Notes: generated from the letters alone by a model not told the origin. A DNA stretch of 64,000 bases from Patiria miniata (GCF_015706575.1 NW_024037058.1:6511806-6575805); one strand, 5' to 3'. Shown: positions 23,465 to 34,922, numbered from the stretch's first letter. Program-made: numbers and translations.

Positions 23465-25417
23465 ATGGCATCTAATGTTACAGCCCAATCAGTGTTGGAG
23501 AAGATCAGTGTGGATCATCTGGAATGCTCCATCTGCACCAACCGTTTCAGGCAGCCCAAACTGCTGGACTGTTTGCATAGTTTTTGCCTCCAATGCCTCC
23601 AAGAGCTCAGACAGAGCCAAGATCCTAGTGGTAAAAAGCTGACATGTCCTCTGTGCAGACGTGAAACCATGTTAAAAGGGTCTGGGGCTGCAGATCTGCC
23701 TAATAACTTTGCATTCAGTGCCCTGGTGGAGGAAGTTACAATGCAGGAAAAGCTACTGGAAGGTCAAGGGTCAGAGATCAAATGTCAAAACTGTAAAGAG
23801 GAGAATCAGGCAATTTCAAGATGCATGGACTGTGATCATTTCCTCTGTCAAGAATGCCAAAACGCTCATGAACGTATGACTGTCATCAATTCGCACAAAA
23901 TCTGTACACTGGCTCAACTTCGATCAGGAGAGATTGTCTACAAGAGTAAACTAAGAGATGAAGTTCCCAAATGTGGCAAGCATCCAGACCAGAATCTCAA
24001 TGTCTACTGTAATACATGTGAGCAAGTCATATGTCTCATGTGTACTGTTCTAGATCATGAAAAACCAAAACACTCCTGTATTGGCTTACCTGAGGCTTTT
24101 GAGAAATGTAAGAAAAAGGTAGAAGAACTTGTTGCAAAAGTTGGTAAAAGCAAAACAGAACTGAACACCACCATAGAGAAGACTTGCATATCTCGCAAGA
24201 AACTCAACATCACGTTTGCAAAGACCAAAAAGAAAATCTCACAAAAAGCTGACCAAGAGGTTGCCAAGATCCGACAGGAGGAGCAGAAACTGTTAACGGA
24301 GAGTGACAGGATTTACCAAGAAAGAGTCACAACATTTGAAGCTGCTCAAGCCAATAACAGCAAAGAGGTGACACAGACAGAGCACAAGTTGGAGGAGGTG
24401 AAACAACTCATGAATCAAGCAAGCTACTATGAGATTCTTGAACTTCAGCAGAAGCTCATGCATAACCTCAGTGAATTGACAGGGAAACAGCCACAGCAAG
24501 TTCCTGACAAGTTGACCTTCATGGACTTTGAAGAAGGTGAGACGTCACTTGGGAAACTCATTCTGGAAGAAGAGCCAAAGGCTGCAGCAAAGCAATCACC
24601 AAGACCTGCAAGATCATATGTGAAGGAGAAATGGGAACTGAAGACTGAAATCAAGAACTTTGAATTAGGAAATGCATGGCTACGACATGTGTCAGCACTC
24701 TCTGACAATAACATAGTATTAACCAATTGGAATAAAACACTAGTCACAGTATCACTGACCAATAGTCAACATACACCATCTCCTATCCCACAAAGGCTAC
24801 AAATCAATGGCCTCACTCATGTAAGGTGTATTGCAGTGAGCAAGGATGACAAGCTCCTTGCTCTAGATGGTCCAGTAGTCAAGGTCTTCAACAAGCAACA
24901 TCAGCTCCTCCATCAGTTCACACCAGGTAGAGGGTCAGACAGCCAACCAACATGCCTTGCAGTGGATGACAGCAATCTGATGGCAGTGGGTTATGGAGGC
25001 AAGGATGAGATATCTCTACACAACCCAGATGGATCCCTCATCAAGAGACTGCGTGCTCCAATGATTGGAGATTATCTGACAATGTACAATCACCGGCTTA
25101 TTTACACAAACCTGCCTAAGAAAAGGTTGGTATGTGTAGACTACATGTACTATGGTGCCAGTGTATTCTCAGTAGACATGACCAGCAACATGCAGGGGCG
25201 TTGGTTGCCTACTGGTGTGTGCTGTGACAGTGATAGCAGCATCTATGTTGCTGTGTATGGACATCGAACAGGTGATATTCTGCATTACAGTCCTGATGGC
25301 AAGTACATTGGATGTGTGATCAAGGCATGTGATCATCCATGTGGCATCACATTCACATTGGATGGTGATCTGGTAGTGGCTGCAGGACAGTCTGTACAGA
25401 TCTATCACCGAGTGTAA
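23465..25417 (+). CDS. TRIM56-like RING/B-box/NHL-type E3 ubiquitin ligase (TRIM-C)
   Basis: Intact 650-residue paralog, the shortest. The RING (C21 to C64) keeps all eight ligands. B-box 2 (about 170-203) is odd: two residues are added between its last two histidines (HEKPKH instead of HAKH), so the H-x2-H spacing becomes H-x4-H. The coiled coil lacks one heptad relative to TRIM-A (residues 261-281), and the DNA from about 24050 to 24350 differs more from the paralogs than elsewhere. The propeller has the usual six units but ends QSVQIYHRV. The exon begins at 23426. The ATG at 23465 matches the other paralogs; the in-frame GTG just before it is not a likely start. Confidence 0.93.
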   Translation: MASNVTAQSVLEKISVDHLECSICTNRFRQPKLLDCLHSFCLQCLQELRQSQDPSGKKLTCPLCRRETMLKGSGAADLPNNFAFSALVEEVTMQEKLLEGQGSEIKCQNCKEENQAISRCMDCDHFLCQECQNAHERMTVINSHKICTLAQLRSGEIVYKSKLRDEVPKCGKHPDQNLNVYCNTCEQVICLMCTVLDHEKPKHSCIGLPEAFEKCKKKVEELVAKVGKSKTELNTTIEKTCISRKKLNITFAKTKKKISQKADQEVAKIRQEEQKLLTESDRIYQERVTTFEAAQANNSKEVTQTEHKLEEVKQLMNQASYYEILELQQKLMHNLSELTGKQPQQVPDKLTFMDFEEGETSLGKLILEEEPKAAAKQSPRPARSYVKEKWELKTEIKNFELGNAWLRHVSALSDNNIVLTNWNKTLVTVSLTNSQHTPSPIPQRLQINGLTHVRCIAVSKDDKLLALDGPVVKVFNKQHQLLHQFTPGRGSDSQPTCLAVDDSNLMAVGYGGKDEISLHNPDGSLIKRLRAPMIGDYLTMYNHRLIYTNLPKKRLVCVDYMYYGASVFSVDMTSNMQGRWLPTGVCCDSDSSIYVAVYGHRTGDILHYSPDGKYIGCVIKACDHPCGITFTLDGDLVVAAGQSVQIYHRV

Positions 25418-27380
25418 GGACAGATTAATTAAACTGGAGCTATCCAGTGTATCCACCAACCACTTCCATCAGACATTGAATATTGTTAATTATCACTGAA
25501 AAGAACCTTGAAGTTCATCCCTCGAATAAGGCATTCAACAATACTCTATATTTGATTTATTTCTAAGGTATTTGCTCTCTGTACGTGTTGACTCTCGTAC
25601 CTCAACCACTTCCCCTTTAGAAAATCTTGGACTTTAACACCCAGCCTACTTGCTACTTCCTATAAAATCACAGATCTGGGGGCCCAATAATGAGAGCAAA
25701 GAAATGACTCTTCACATTGTTTGCAAATAGGGCAGATTGCACATTTTAAAATTATTAAAAAACGAGAGGGAAAATATTACCACGAGAGGCAATTCATTTT
25801 TTTCAGATTCATCTTAGCAAATGCAAAGTCAATGCATGAAGTATAAGATATAACCCTACTCCTTTGTGAAATGTAAAGATTTCCTTAGATTTCGTTATTC
25901 AATATTTCCAATTATGGGGAAAATTGTCGAGTTTAAAAAAACACAACTTAGTTTTAAATGAGAAAGATTTTGCACCTCCGTGTACATGAGACAAAAGTAA
26001 ATACTCAAAAGCAACTGGACAAAATATGAGATTGTGAACTAAAGTGATAGTTTCAAAGTAAATCATATGCAATCCCTTGGTTGTCTCTTTCACAGTGCTT
26101 TCTGAGTGCCTCTTCAAACTAATATTAGTTTCATTACATTTACAACCAAGTTGAAATGAAAACCTTGTGCATTCTACTGCAATGATACATGGATGTTTGT
26201 AATGGATGTGGTTGGTATGATGGATGTACATTTGTAAATTGATATTTTTTTCTGCCTTTCTCATATGTGATTGTTAACATACTACAATAGAAGGTGCATT
26301 TAGAGCATTCTATGAATTTGGGGTTCAGTTTTTCCTGTCCCTATACGTCTAGACTTGGTCAAGGTGCTAGTTGTTTTTTTTATCCGGCCGTAGCGCGGTA
26401 ATGCATGCAGTCATAATGTCTATGTGCTATGCATGCAGTACAGTGCATTAAAAATACAGCGCGAAAAAGCGACCTCACGCGGCCACTATTTTTATGCAAA
26501 TCAGTTGGACCCAACAACAACTGGATGAAATATGTGTGATTTTGAACTAAAGCTATAGTTTCAAAGCAGTGGCGTAGCCAGGAATTTTTCAGTGGGGGGG
26601 GGGGGGGGGGGGGGGGGGGCTGGAACATTTCATGGGGGGGGCATCATGTAGATCAATGATAATTTTTTTAGAAACTCAAAATCTCAGTGGGGGGGGGCCA
26701 CTGGGGGGGGGACAAGGCTTCATGGGTGGCAAATGATAATCTAGGAGGTTACAGGGACAAAAAAATGTTCGAATTTGGGCCCTAAATGCATAGAATGGCC
26801 TACTTGTGAGAGGTTCCGTATTATTGCAAAAATATTCTAGTTTCTTCCATAAACTATATTGAGGCTTTTGCTTCTTTGAATAAGTATTGGTTTGCTACGT
26901 TCTGATAGACCAAGTAGTCTAAATGAAGCAATGAGCATTTCCTTTCATTACAGAATATCTCTCCAAGAGAGCATAATTTCAGTGGTTTCCCCAACATTTA
27001 TACTTGTACATAATCGTAGAGGGGATTATCAAGTAATCAGATTGGTGAAAACTCCAAATGTCTAGAAATCTTAAGCGAAAAAGTGACACATGAATGATCA
27101 AAATTTGTTGGCACCTTAGCAACCACTTTACAAGGGAAATATCACAACATGGAATTGTTTCTCCAAAATGGATTTCTAGCAATAGCATTTTTAGGGCATG
27201 CTTATAAAAAAAAGTACAGGCGTAAAAACTGTAAAACTTGACATCTAACAAGTGGAAGAACTGATATCGTATGGTTGCCGAGGGAGCAGTCAAGTACCCA
27301 TCACACCTATAGATAACTTATAAATATCGCACACGCTATGGGAGTGACATGTACGTGATCTGGAACTTTCTAAAGGTATC
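25418..27380 (+). repeat. TRIM 3' flank block, copy 3, interrupted
   Basis: Matches the other flanks up to about 26350 and again from about 26735. Between them lie unrelated DNA and a transposon fragment. Part of the flank (about 26520-26560) is repeated just before that fragment. Confidence 0.65.
26565..26730 (+). mobile_element. hAT-like G-run element, left end only
   Basis: Starts CAGTGGCGTAGCCAGGA, the usual end of a widespread group of short hAT-type elements, followed by a G-run. No matching right end (CTGG...CCACTG) was found, so the copy is truncated. Confidence 0.55.
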
Positions 27381-28417
27381 AGCGGCGTAACTAGGGTTAA
27401 GCTTCTAGGGGGCACCTGGGGGTTCAACACTTTTTTTTGAAGGGGGGGGGGCAAGGAAGGTTACATATACGTTTGTTGTATGCAAATCAAGATTTCAAAT
27501 GGAGGGGGGGGGGGGGAGAGACATGTGCCCCATAGTTACACCTTTGAAAGATACACAGAAAGATGGATTTATAACATCATATCAGGTTTAACAGTCCCTT
27601 ACATATTTACAATTAAAACTAGTTACGAACCAATAAAATATTTGGATGGTATCAACCCCCTTTAATTGTCTTATACTGCAGTCCACTCTTTTCTGAATAA
27701 ATTGAAATACAAAATGGTTTTGTAGGAATGAAGCCTTAACACTAGTCTGAATATCACCCATTGTGTCACCCTCTCTGTCTCTGGCCCAACGTCTGATACA
27801 TCTAGGCATGCAAATTTATGCGACCCCGTGCGCCAGCCAATCAGAGTCAACATGACATCATTTCATTCCAAAATCAGGACTAAGCTGTTGATTGGTAAAT
27901 GTTGATACCATGTTTTTGTAATACAACAACTGGCATAGAGACCTAAATAAAACTCGACATTGGCTTTCAAAACTGTTACCATACGAAACTCTCTTTGTGG
28001 GCGAGACATAAATGCGCAAGAGGGCATTCACATTACGCGCGTTATTTAAAATATGATGTGATGATAATGCAAGGTCACATTCGCGCATCACGTAATATAT
28101 CAATACAGGCCGCTTGACACAGGCTGTTTTTGTTAACACAATTCACAATGTAAAAGCAAAATAGATGTCATGTTTGGTTTTATTTAGATGTACATGACAA
28201 TAACTGGTTACTGATGACCCATAATTATATGCTTGCATATAATAGACCCCTGCTGTGAAAGGGATTTTCCATAGACTACATCAGCACCCGTCCCCCTACA
28301 ATTAAGAACAATTCACAATGCAGTGTGAGTGTGCCAACAAGTGTTTGCCTCAAGAGGCCACTTTTCAACTTAACGGTATATTTAAAAAGTATACTAACTT
28401 CTACAAAATGCACTTAC
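27381..28417. repeat. Duplicated block upstream of the 97-base exon, copy 3
   Basis: Matches 51990-52921 and, more distantly, 6641-7530. The landmark CGGCGTAACTAGGGTTAAGC near 27383 recurs near 51990 and 56228. No coding sequence seen. Confidence 0.55.
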
Positions 28418-28514
28418 CTGTACATGGAAGTACATTGGGGAATCTGTTCTTGTGTTTGCACACAGGTTTCTTGGCTTCCTCACAGTTGACTGCCACTGAC
28501 ATTTCATATAGCGC
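28418..28514 (-). CDS. 97-base internal exon of an unrecognised gene, copy 3
   Basis: Same length, phase and splice sites as copies 1 and 2. The first codon is GCG rather than GTG. In this copy the codons before KNRFPNVLPCT have changed (CKHKNRFPNVLPC), with the frame still open. Between this exon and the transmembrane exon at 37.8 kb (upstream on this strand) no other exon was recognised. Confidence 0.48.
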
Positions 28515-28593
28515 CTACATTTCAAAGTGAACAAATTGACAACACATATTACATGACTTTTTCTCTTTCTTGCTCGGACTTCAATTACAATTA

Positions 28594-28715
28594 ACAATTG
28601 TTGACTGGTGTTATGTTGGATATGACAACACCCTAGGTGTGTATTTCACCTCTGGTGCTATGCACACCGAGGGGGTTATAAACGGCATATCCCACATCAC
28701 AGCAGTCAACAATTG
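28594..28715. mobile_element. Hairpin (snapback) short element
   Basis: The two ends, ACAATTGTTGACT and its inverse, extend into imperfect arms over nearly the whole 122 bases (three mismatches in the outer 31). The left arm recurs at 53098, in the same place relative to the 97-base exon, where other elements have landed in it. Confidence 0.6.
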
Positions 28716-29279
28716 TTTTGTTACATCGTATCAGAAAGTCAATATGATAAATGCTTGTAACCTACCCTGCAAGAAATATAAAAAATCAGTGTGGTGTAAC
28801 CGGTGAAAACTGCAGGCGTACCCGAGACTGAGTGGTTGTGCATATGCATTGCACGCAGCTCAGTCCAGCACGCGTACAGGTCCTACACGCCGTCACGCAA
28901 CACGCATTGTACATGTTTATGAGCCATTGTACATATGTTTTTATAGACTAGACATGTGGCCGTTTTCGACCAATGACATTACAGTATCCGAGCACACAAT
29001 ATAATAAACATATATCAAGTTATGTTTTGCTGGCTTAAACGTTTAGGCCGTCAGCTGGATGTTAAAATTCATTCGTTTCGCTCCAGCAATCTAGATTTTC
29101 TTGACAGTTCTACTGAAATACACAACGAAAGAATGATATTGTAGAAGTTCTCCACATTTTGTCCTGCAGTTTTTGATAATTTGACTAGAAAAGCAAACTA
29201 TTTGCTCATTGTGAAAGTTCAAAAACGTACCGCACTACGTTAAAACAAATCCGCGTATGACACAATCGTACCATGTGAT
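28716..29279. other. No gene seen; CpG-containing spacer
   Basis: Higher CpG than the surroundings around 28800-28920 but no convincing exon. Confidence 0.35.
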
Positions 29280-30257
29280 GTGAACTGTCCAAAAAGACAT
29301 CAGATAGGAGGTCGTAGGTCATGACACCCAACAAACATGGTGGCGTCCATTGCCGATGGTGCTCAACATTTGACGTAAACATCAACGATGCAAATGTATA
29401 AGTGTTTTAATGCATCTGTCAAGTTTGAGGGAAAACCAAAGGATCTAATGTCCGGGGTTATGATAAGTTCACTGCCAAAGGGGGGCTTGCAGAGTTTCGA
29501 CGTCCGTATAGTTTCAAATTGCACCTCACAAACATAAATTTGTGATGACTACATGTACATGATAATGTCAAGAATCCAACTACAAAAAAGAATTTAGAAT
29601 TCAGCATGTTCTGTTTGCAAGATATGGCTTTAGGTTTAATAATTCATAAATTCATTACAAATCATATGATCATGTCATAGTGATGTCACATCGATCATGT
29701 ATCGCCTAAAACATCCCGGTCTACCTACATACCAAATCTGAACCAAATCGGACTTGCAGTTCTCTAGAAATACATATACATGTAGGAACTTAAAATGTGC
29801 ACCAATAGAGATGATGTCACGTGACCCCTGATGAAGTCATGATTACGTCACTCTTCTGGAGACGAGTTACTATGGAGTCTATACATAAGTTGAGTTTTAT
29901 GGGAAACAACTTTGTCTTTATTATACCAAAAGTATTTGGTGGAATAAACCATGTACAAAGTATAGATGGTCGGAACATAATTGATAATTTTGTTCACGAT
30001 TTATAGGTGAAAGAAGATCGTCATTTTTTTCAATCATAATTGCCTGTACATTGTAATTTGACACCCGTTCATGTCATCATGACATCAGAGTAAAAACATG
30101 CACCACTAGGGATGAGGGTCGATATGTCGAAAGTTACAAGTTCATACCATAATGCCGTTTAGGAGAAAACCTGAGGTGTGAATTATTGTCCAGAAAGAAA
30201 GACAGAAAGTAAGAAGAAGATTGATCAGAACAATAAACAGTGGTCGGGTTGTGCAAA
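29280..30257 (+). mobile_element. Partial relative of the 18945-20425 element
   Basis: The right part (about 29640-30257) follows the first copy, including TACAAGTTCATA, a (GAAA)-rich run and the terminal GTGGTCGGGTTGTGC. The second arm of the hairpin is missing. The left boundary is unclear. Confidence 0.4.
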
Positions 30258-31160
30258 GTCATTTTTTTAACTCGCCACCATGACTGAACTCGGGGAACAA
30301 CCATGGAGCTATAACATGAACGGATACAGGCACCGGCGGCGGAACCGGGGGGGGGGGGGGGGGGGGGGGGCAGGGCAGGGGCAGTTGCCCCCCCCCCCCC
30401 ACTTTTGAATAGGTAGCTATTTTGCCCCCCCACTTTTTACCAGGAGTGATTTTTAAAAATGATACAAGAGGTAAAAAATGATACAAGAGGTGAAAAAGAT
30501 TTTTGAACACGTGTCTCATTTACAGGGCCCTATTAATTAATAGTATTATGTACTACAATGTAATATTGGTTAAAGTGGTCAGAAATTGCCTCAGATCGCA
30601 CCACAGAGCATCTAGAATCCAAATTTTTTTCGGGGCCCTTAAGCGGGCCTGAACGGCCCGAACCCCACGCCTCAAGGGCTTCGCGCTTCACGCTCGCATC
30701 AGTTCTGATCAAGGTATGTTCCCCCACTTTTGAAAAGCGATTAACACCCCTGGTTTGGGTTGAAATTTGACAATAGGCCTCATACATAAGTGAGTATGGT
30801 GACACAAAATTAGAAAAATGATGCGAAAAATAGGGATATACCGTAATTTTCGGAATATAAGCCGCGCGGTGTACATAATATAAGCTGCAAAAATCTGCAA
30901 ATTAAGATCTGAAGTCGGCGTATAAGCCGCACCCACCGCGCGCAGCGGTTTCAATTTTGTAAGGCCTCCAAATTCTAGTCAAAAAGCTCTGAACCAGTTC
31001 CAGTTACACTACAGAAGCTGTAAAAAGGGCCACAAAATTTATATCAAATCGTTTTCAATCGATACTCTTACAAACAAAAATGGAAATTGATGATGAGAAA
31101 TAAACACCAGGAACTGCTGCCGGCTGCCCCGTCCCGGTCCCCAGCCTTAAAAGTTATTGC

Positions 31161-31319
31161 ATGGCCGGCCAGGCAGCCTGCGCTGCGCCGGTGAATGACA
31201 ACATTTTCCCGCAGTACGTGAGAGAGTATGCAACCCACCGTGTGTTGTCTGACTGGAGTGCTACAAATCTTGCTTTTGTGGCAACAGATGCTGACTTGTT
31301 TTGTCCTAAGAATAAACAG
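31161..31319 (+). CDS. Candidate exon 1 inside the TA-flanked element
   Basis: An ATG opens 53 codons, including VLSDWSATNLAFVATDADLF, up to AAACAG followed by a weak donor, GTCCGT. Phase 0 at the end matches the candidate exon at 31964. Family not recognised; the weak donor keeps confidence low. Confidence 0.25.
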
Positions 31320-31490
31320 GTCCGTTTTTACCTCAAAACTTTTCAAATTTTTGTGATTACTAGCGAATAGTAACGTAAAAAAAATCAAGTTTCGATCGTA
31401 ACTTTCTTCAAAAATAGTCAAAACCAAAGACCCTTAGCGCCGTGGGAAACGATGCCGACATTTTTATGGACGAATCCATTAATTTTGTAA

Positions 31491-31961
31491 GGGGTGATTT
31501 AGTCCCTGTTTTGAGTTTTACATCGTTTCTTGAATTCGTTTCAAGAAATAAATATATACTGTGACGTTAAACAACTTATTATCTAATGAAGAAATGTTTC
31601 GAACACCATAAAAGTATTAGTCGTCTTTTTTCGTTTTTTTTTTAAAAGGGGTGATTTAGTCCCTGTTTTGAGTTTTTCATCGTTTCTTGAATTCGTTTCA
31701 AGAAATAAATATATACTGTGACGTTAAACAACTTATTATCTAATGAAGAAATGTTTCGAACACCATAAAAGTATTAGTCGTCTTTTTTCGTTTTTTTTTT
31801 AAAAGGGGTGATTTAGTCCCTGTTTTGACTTTTTCATCGTTTCTTGAATTCGTTTCAAGAAAAAATATATACTGTGACGTTAAACAACTTATTATCTAAT
31901 GAAGAAATGTTTCGAACACCATAAAAAGTATCAGTCGTCTTTTTCCTTTTTTTTTAAATGC
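31491..31961. repeat. 157-base tandem triplication
   Basis: Three nearly identical units begin at 31491, 31648 and 31805 with GGGGTGATTTAGTCCCTG. Few differences are visible, so the array is young. It lies in the presumed intron between the two candidate exons. Confidence 0.9.
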
Positions 31962-31963
31962 AG

Positions 31964-32272
31964 AAAATATTGGCAATTATTGTTCCCAAGAAAGTACACC
32001 CCTTCAATTCCACAAATGGTGTGGTCTGCTGGGGAAGCATGCAGCTAGCTGCACACCACCCATGGTATCACGTACGGCTGGTCACAAGCGTCGAAGACGG
32101 CAGTCACCGTACTTTTTACCGCGCCGTACCTTGGTTTCGGTTTGTTAAAGACTTTTTAATTGATCATTCATTTCAGCAACACCTCTCTTCTAGTTATACC
32201 AGTACATTAACTACACATGTGAATCTTATTTTTATTCTTCAAGGCTCAGCGTATAAGCCGCCCTGTGTATAA
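31964..32272 (+). CDS. Candidate exon 2 inside the TA-flanked element
   Basis: A pyrimidine-rich tract and ATGCAG (acceptor at 31962-31963) precede 102 open codons starting KILAIIVPKKVHPF, then a stop inside the element's right subterminal region. Phase 0 matches the candidate exon 1, giving a possible 155-residue protein. Not recognised; it may be a gene fragment carried by the element. Confidence 0.25.
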   Translation, partial: KILAIIVPKKVHPFNSTNGVVCWGSMQLAAHHPWYHVRLVTSVEDGSHRTFYRAVPWFRFVKDFLIDHSFQQHLSSSYTSTLTTHVNLIFILQGSAYKPPCV

Positions 32273-32510
32273 GCCGCAGTAAACATTTTCATGGGCAAAA
32301 TCAAGCTGCGGCTTATATTCCGAAAATTACGGTAGGAATAGTCCACATGCATAGGTTAGCAGACATTACGTAGGTCACACTTTCGATTCGGACCAACTTC
32401 ACACTTTTCCCATTTGCTTTGATTTTGCTTTAATTCTGCTCCGGGAACAGTAACTGGACCTTGCCCCCCCCCCCACTTTTAAAAGTGTTCCGCCGCCGAT
32501 GGATACAGGT

Positions 32511-33141
32511 CAACTTGTATGCAACAAACTTGTACGCAGGACAACTCGTACGTGACAAACTTGTACCCAGGACAACTCGTACCCGGACCAACACGTTCAC
32601 GGTCCAATTCCTACACGGGCCAACTCATACGTGTTCATGAGCATAGACTAGCGTAGTACACACTGTCCTGGCCCACACCGTGTGCTATACGACAAGACAA
32701 TACCACCCGTAGTGAGAATTTAAATCGTGTATCCGGTCTGCTGCATTTGTAGACTTTAACATACGCTGCTAAATACAGTGCACTGCGCTAATGTGTAAAT
32801 CAAATCATTGTATGTCTGGACAAATTCTCCATGCTAGTCGGTGCTTTTTGCCCAACTCATACTCGGTAGTCATTCAGCCTACACATGGTGTGCCTGATTG
32901 TGTATCGCATTCTCCTGCACTCTGGAAACAAACAGTTATGTTTGCTTTTGGAATTCCAAAAATATATTTAACTAAAAATTAAGTGCCAATAAAATTATTT
33001 GTGGTCGATGATTCTCGACTCCATCCAATCGGGAAACGGTATCGTTCAATTTATTTCACTTGGCTTATTTCACGTACGAGTTGGCATGCATACGAGTTGA
33101 CTAATCTGTGTATGAGTTAACTTGCATATGAGTTGACATTT
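32511..33141. repeat. Inverted arrays of an ACTCGTACG-type repeat
   Basis: The left side (32511-32640) has several imperfect copies of ACAACTCGTACGTG or ACAAACTTGTACGC. The right side (about 33073-33141) has the inverse, such as CACGTACGAGTTGGC and TATGAGTTGAC. The middle is unique. This is a foldback-type layout with short degenerate arms. Confidence 0.5.
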
Positions 33142-33950
33142 TGTAGTTCCCACACACTCTTTTAAAGTTTAGGTCTTCTTAAAAAAAATGGCACAAGACA
33201 TCAGATAGCCCCAGTAGTGTGGCCGCGGTATTACTGCGCTGTACCTCATGGCCACACACCAGGTTCCCTAAGCTATCGAGGAGTTTGTCCGAAACAAATC
33301 ACAAATCTTTTACATACAGTTGTATTCTGTGATGTCTCAGCTTCTTTCCTCCGGGTTGTTTAGTTGTCCTCATATCAAATTTTTTCGAGAAATTAAAGCA
33401 TCTTTCTGAAACCCATATGCACCCAAAAATTGTCTGTTGATAGCAGCCATTTTTAATGTAAGAAGCAATGACCCAAAAGCTGTGACGTCGCATATATGCA
33501 AATCAATCTTGTCACTCAGGCGTGCAAGTTGCGATTCAACAGCTGTTTCTTGTACAATGGATTCGGTTGAGAATGAGGGACTGTACAAGAAACAGCCAGC
33601 CGCGGCCTCACTAGTGGGCCTTTGTATCATTTAAATTTCGGTATTGGATTTGGAGTTTATATTTCTGTGGAATTGCCCATAACTGTTTGGTTTAGAGTAT
33701 TAAATAAACCAAGGTTTCACTCACCTATATTTTTATTCACATGTAGACTGCATGCAGATTTTTCTCAAGTCAAGCAGCAAACCTCCAAATTGTCACAAAA
33801 GTCTAAACTCGATCTTTGCAGTTCATTTAAATTCAAGTTCATGATGAAATGAACCCGTGGCAAGCAACTCATGGGGCAACTAAGTTCCAGTTCAAGTGAC
33901 CAGTCAAAACTCAGTTCATTGGTTTTCCCGTGCATCACTTGATTTGCTGA
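33142..33950. other. No gene seen; one small inverted repeat
   Basis: GCTGTTTCTTGTACA at 33542-33556 and its exact inverse at 33582-33596 could form a hairpin with a 25-base loop. Short open frames on both strands show no recognisable domain. Confidence 0.4.
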
Positions 33951-33978
33951 ATTGAAGTGCGGTCTCAGCAGGCTCGTC

Positions 33979-34470
33979 ATGCAGACTCCGCTGGGCCTGC
34001 TGTCCCGGGAGGAAGCCGTGCCGATTCGGTGGTCGGTGGTGACTGCCGCTCTTTACCCGGAGTTAATCATTTCGAGACTAGTTTTTGTAAATTGTAGCTC
34101 ACAACAATTTCCACTCGCCAAGCTGGTGCAGAAGACTCACCCAGCACTCAGTAAGTTGCTGAAAAGGATGTAAACATGTAGCTAGCTGCAGAGAAGTAGA
34201 AGTTTGAAGCACAAAGTAAATATATCCACGGCGGCGGCCTGACGGAGGTACAGAAAAAGGCCAGACTGTGTGGGCGAACGGTGCAAGAAGTCCCAGCCAG
34301 AGTACAGCGGCGTGTTTGCACGTACATCGTGGTAGTCTGGTTCCCAGGCCAAAATATTCTGACTATTTCTTACGAGTTCTTTCTGATTATTTGTTTATTG
34401 TTGATCGAAATATTTACACGACTTGTACTTTTTTATACGTCGCCTAGAAACTTCTACTCAATTCAATAGC
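33979..34470 (+). other. GC-richer stretch with two short coding-like fragments
   Basis: An ATG at 33979 opens 64 codons (LLSREEAVPIRWSVVTAALY). Around 34210-34340 another frame reads LTEVQKKARLCGRTVQEVPA. GC and codon use differ from the AT-rich surroundings, but neither has a clear splice site or a family I recognise. They could be host exon fragments or a carried gene piece. Confidence 0.2.
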
Positions 34471-34920
34471 GCCCCCTGTTGAGCACTTCGGCATAATTTT
34501 GTTGATATAAAGCGCGCGCCACGTGCATATTAAGTAATTTCAAATTACAGGCAACAACCAGTGTACACAACGCCCCCATTCCCTTGATTAGATTTTGTTT
34601 TCGGATATAGCGCCCTCTATACGATCTGAAGCGATGGACCCCCAAAAAAGCAATGTAGCGCCCTCTATCTATTGTGTTGAATGAACTTTGCTGACAAGAA
34701 GTGAATATCTAATAAAAGTTATAAAGATCATGGAACAAAACCAAACACTGTGAAGTGATTACAATTTTTAGTAATTGGATGAGGTTTTTATATTTCTTTT
34801 AAATAAGGCTCATTTTAGCATACTGCTGACGTATTTCAGAGAGAAAAACAAAATCGTTTCTATAGATACGTTTGGCTTATTTTAACCTTATTGAACATCT
34901 AGTCAGCCAAGGAATTTCGG
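34471..34920. repeat. Repeats of the AGCGCCCTCTAT type
   Basis: Three related words occur near 34469, 34610 and 34657 (AGCGCCCCCTGTTG, AGCGCCCTCTATACG, AGCGCCCTCTATC). Such words are common in dispersed repeats of deuterostomes. No gene. Confidence 0.35.
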
Positions 34921-34922
34921 TG

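Larger units (their letters stand above)
30841..32332. mobile_element. TA-flanked element with 25-base inverted ends
   Basis: Left end CCGTAATTTTCGGAATATAA (running to 30865) and right end (32308-32332) are perfect inverse copies, with TA on both sides. The words GTATAAGCCGC repeat just inside both ends. TA targeting suggests the Tc1/mariner group, but no DDE transposase was recognised. It holds a 157-base tandem triplication and two open stretches that could be exons (31161-31319 and 31964-32272). Confidence 0.65.
30331..32501. mobile_element. hAT-like element with an element nested inside
   Basis: The ends CACCGGCGGCGGAAC (left) and GTTCCGCCGCCGATG (right) are inverted with one mismatch and flanked by a perfect 8-base duplication, GATACAGG (30323-30330 and 32502-32509). 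Eight bases is the hAT target length. G- and C-runs lie just inside both ends. The left interior (30573-30740) is related to the element at 41097. No transposase seen. About 1.5 kb of its length is the nested element at 30841. Confidence 0.75.

Noticed and set aside
30134-30519. Glycine- and proline-rich frames near the G-run at 30.35 kb
   Set aside because: They arise from long G and C homopolymers at the end of a hAT-like element.
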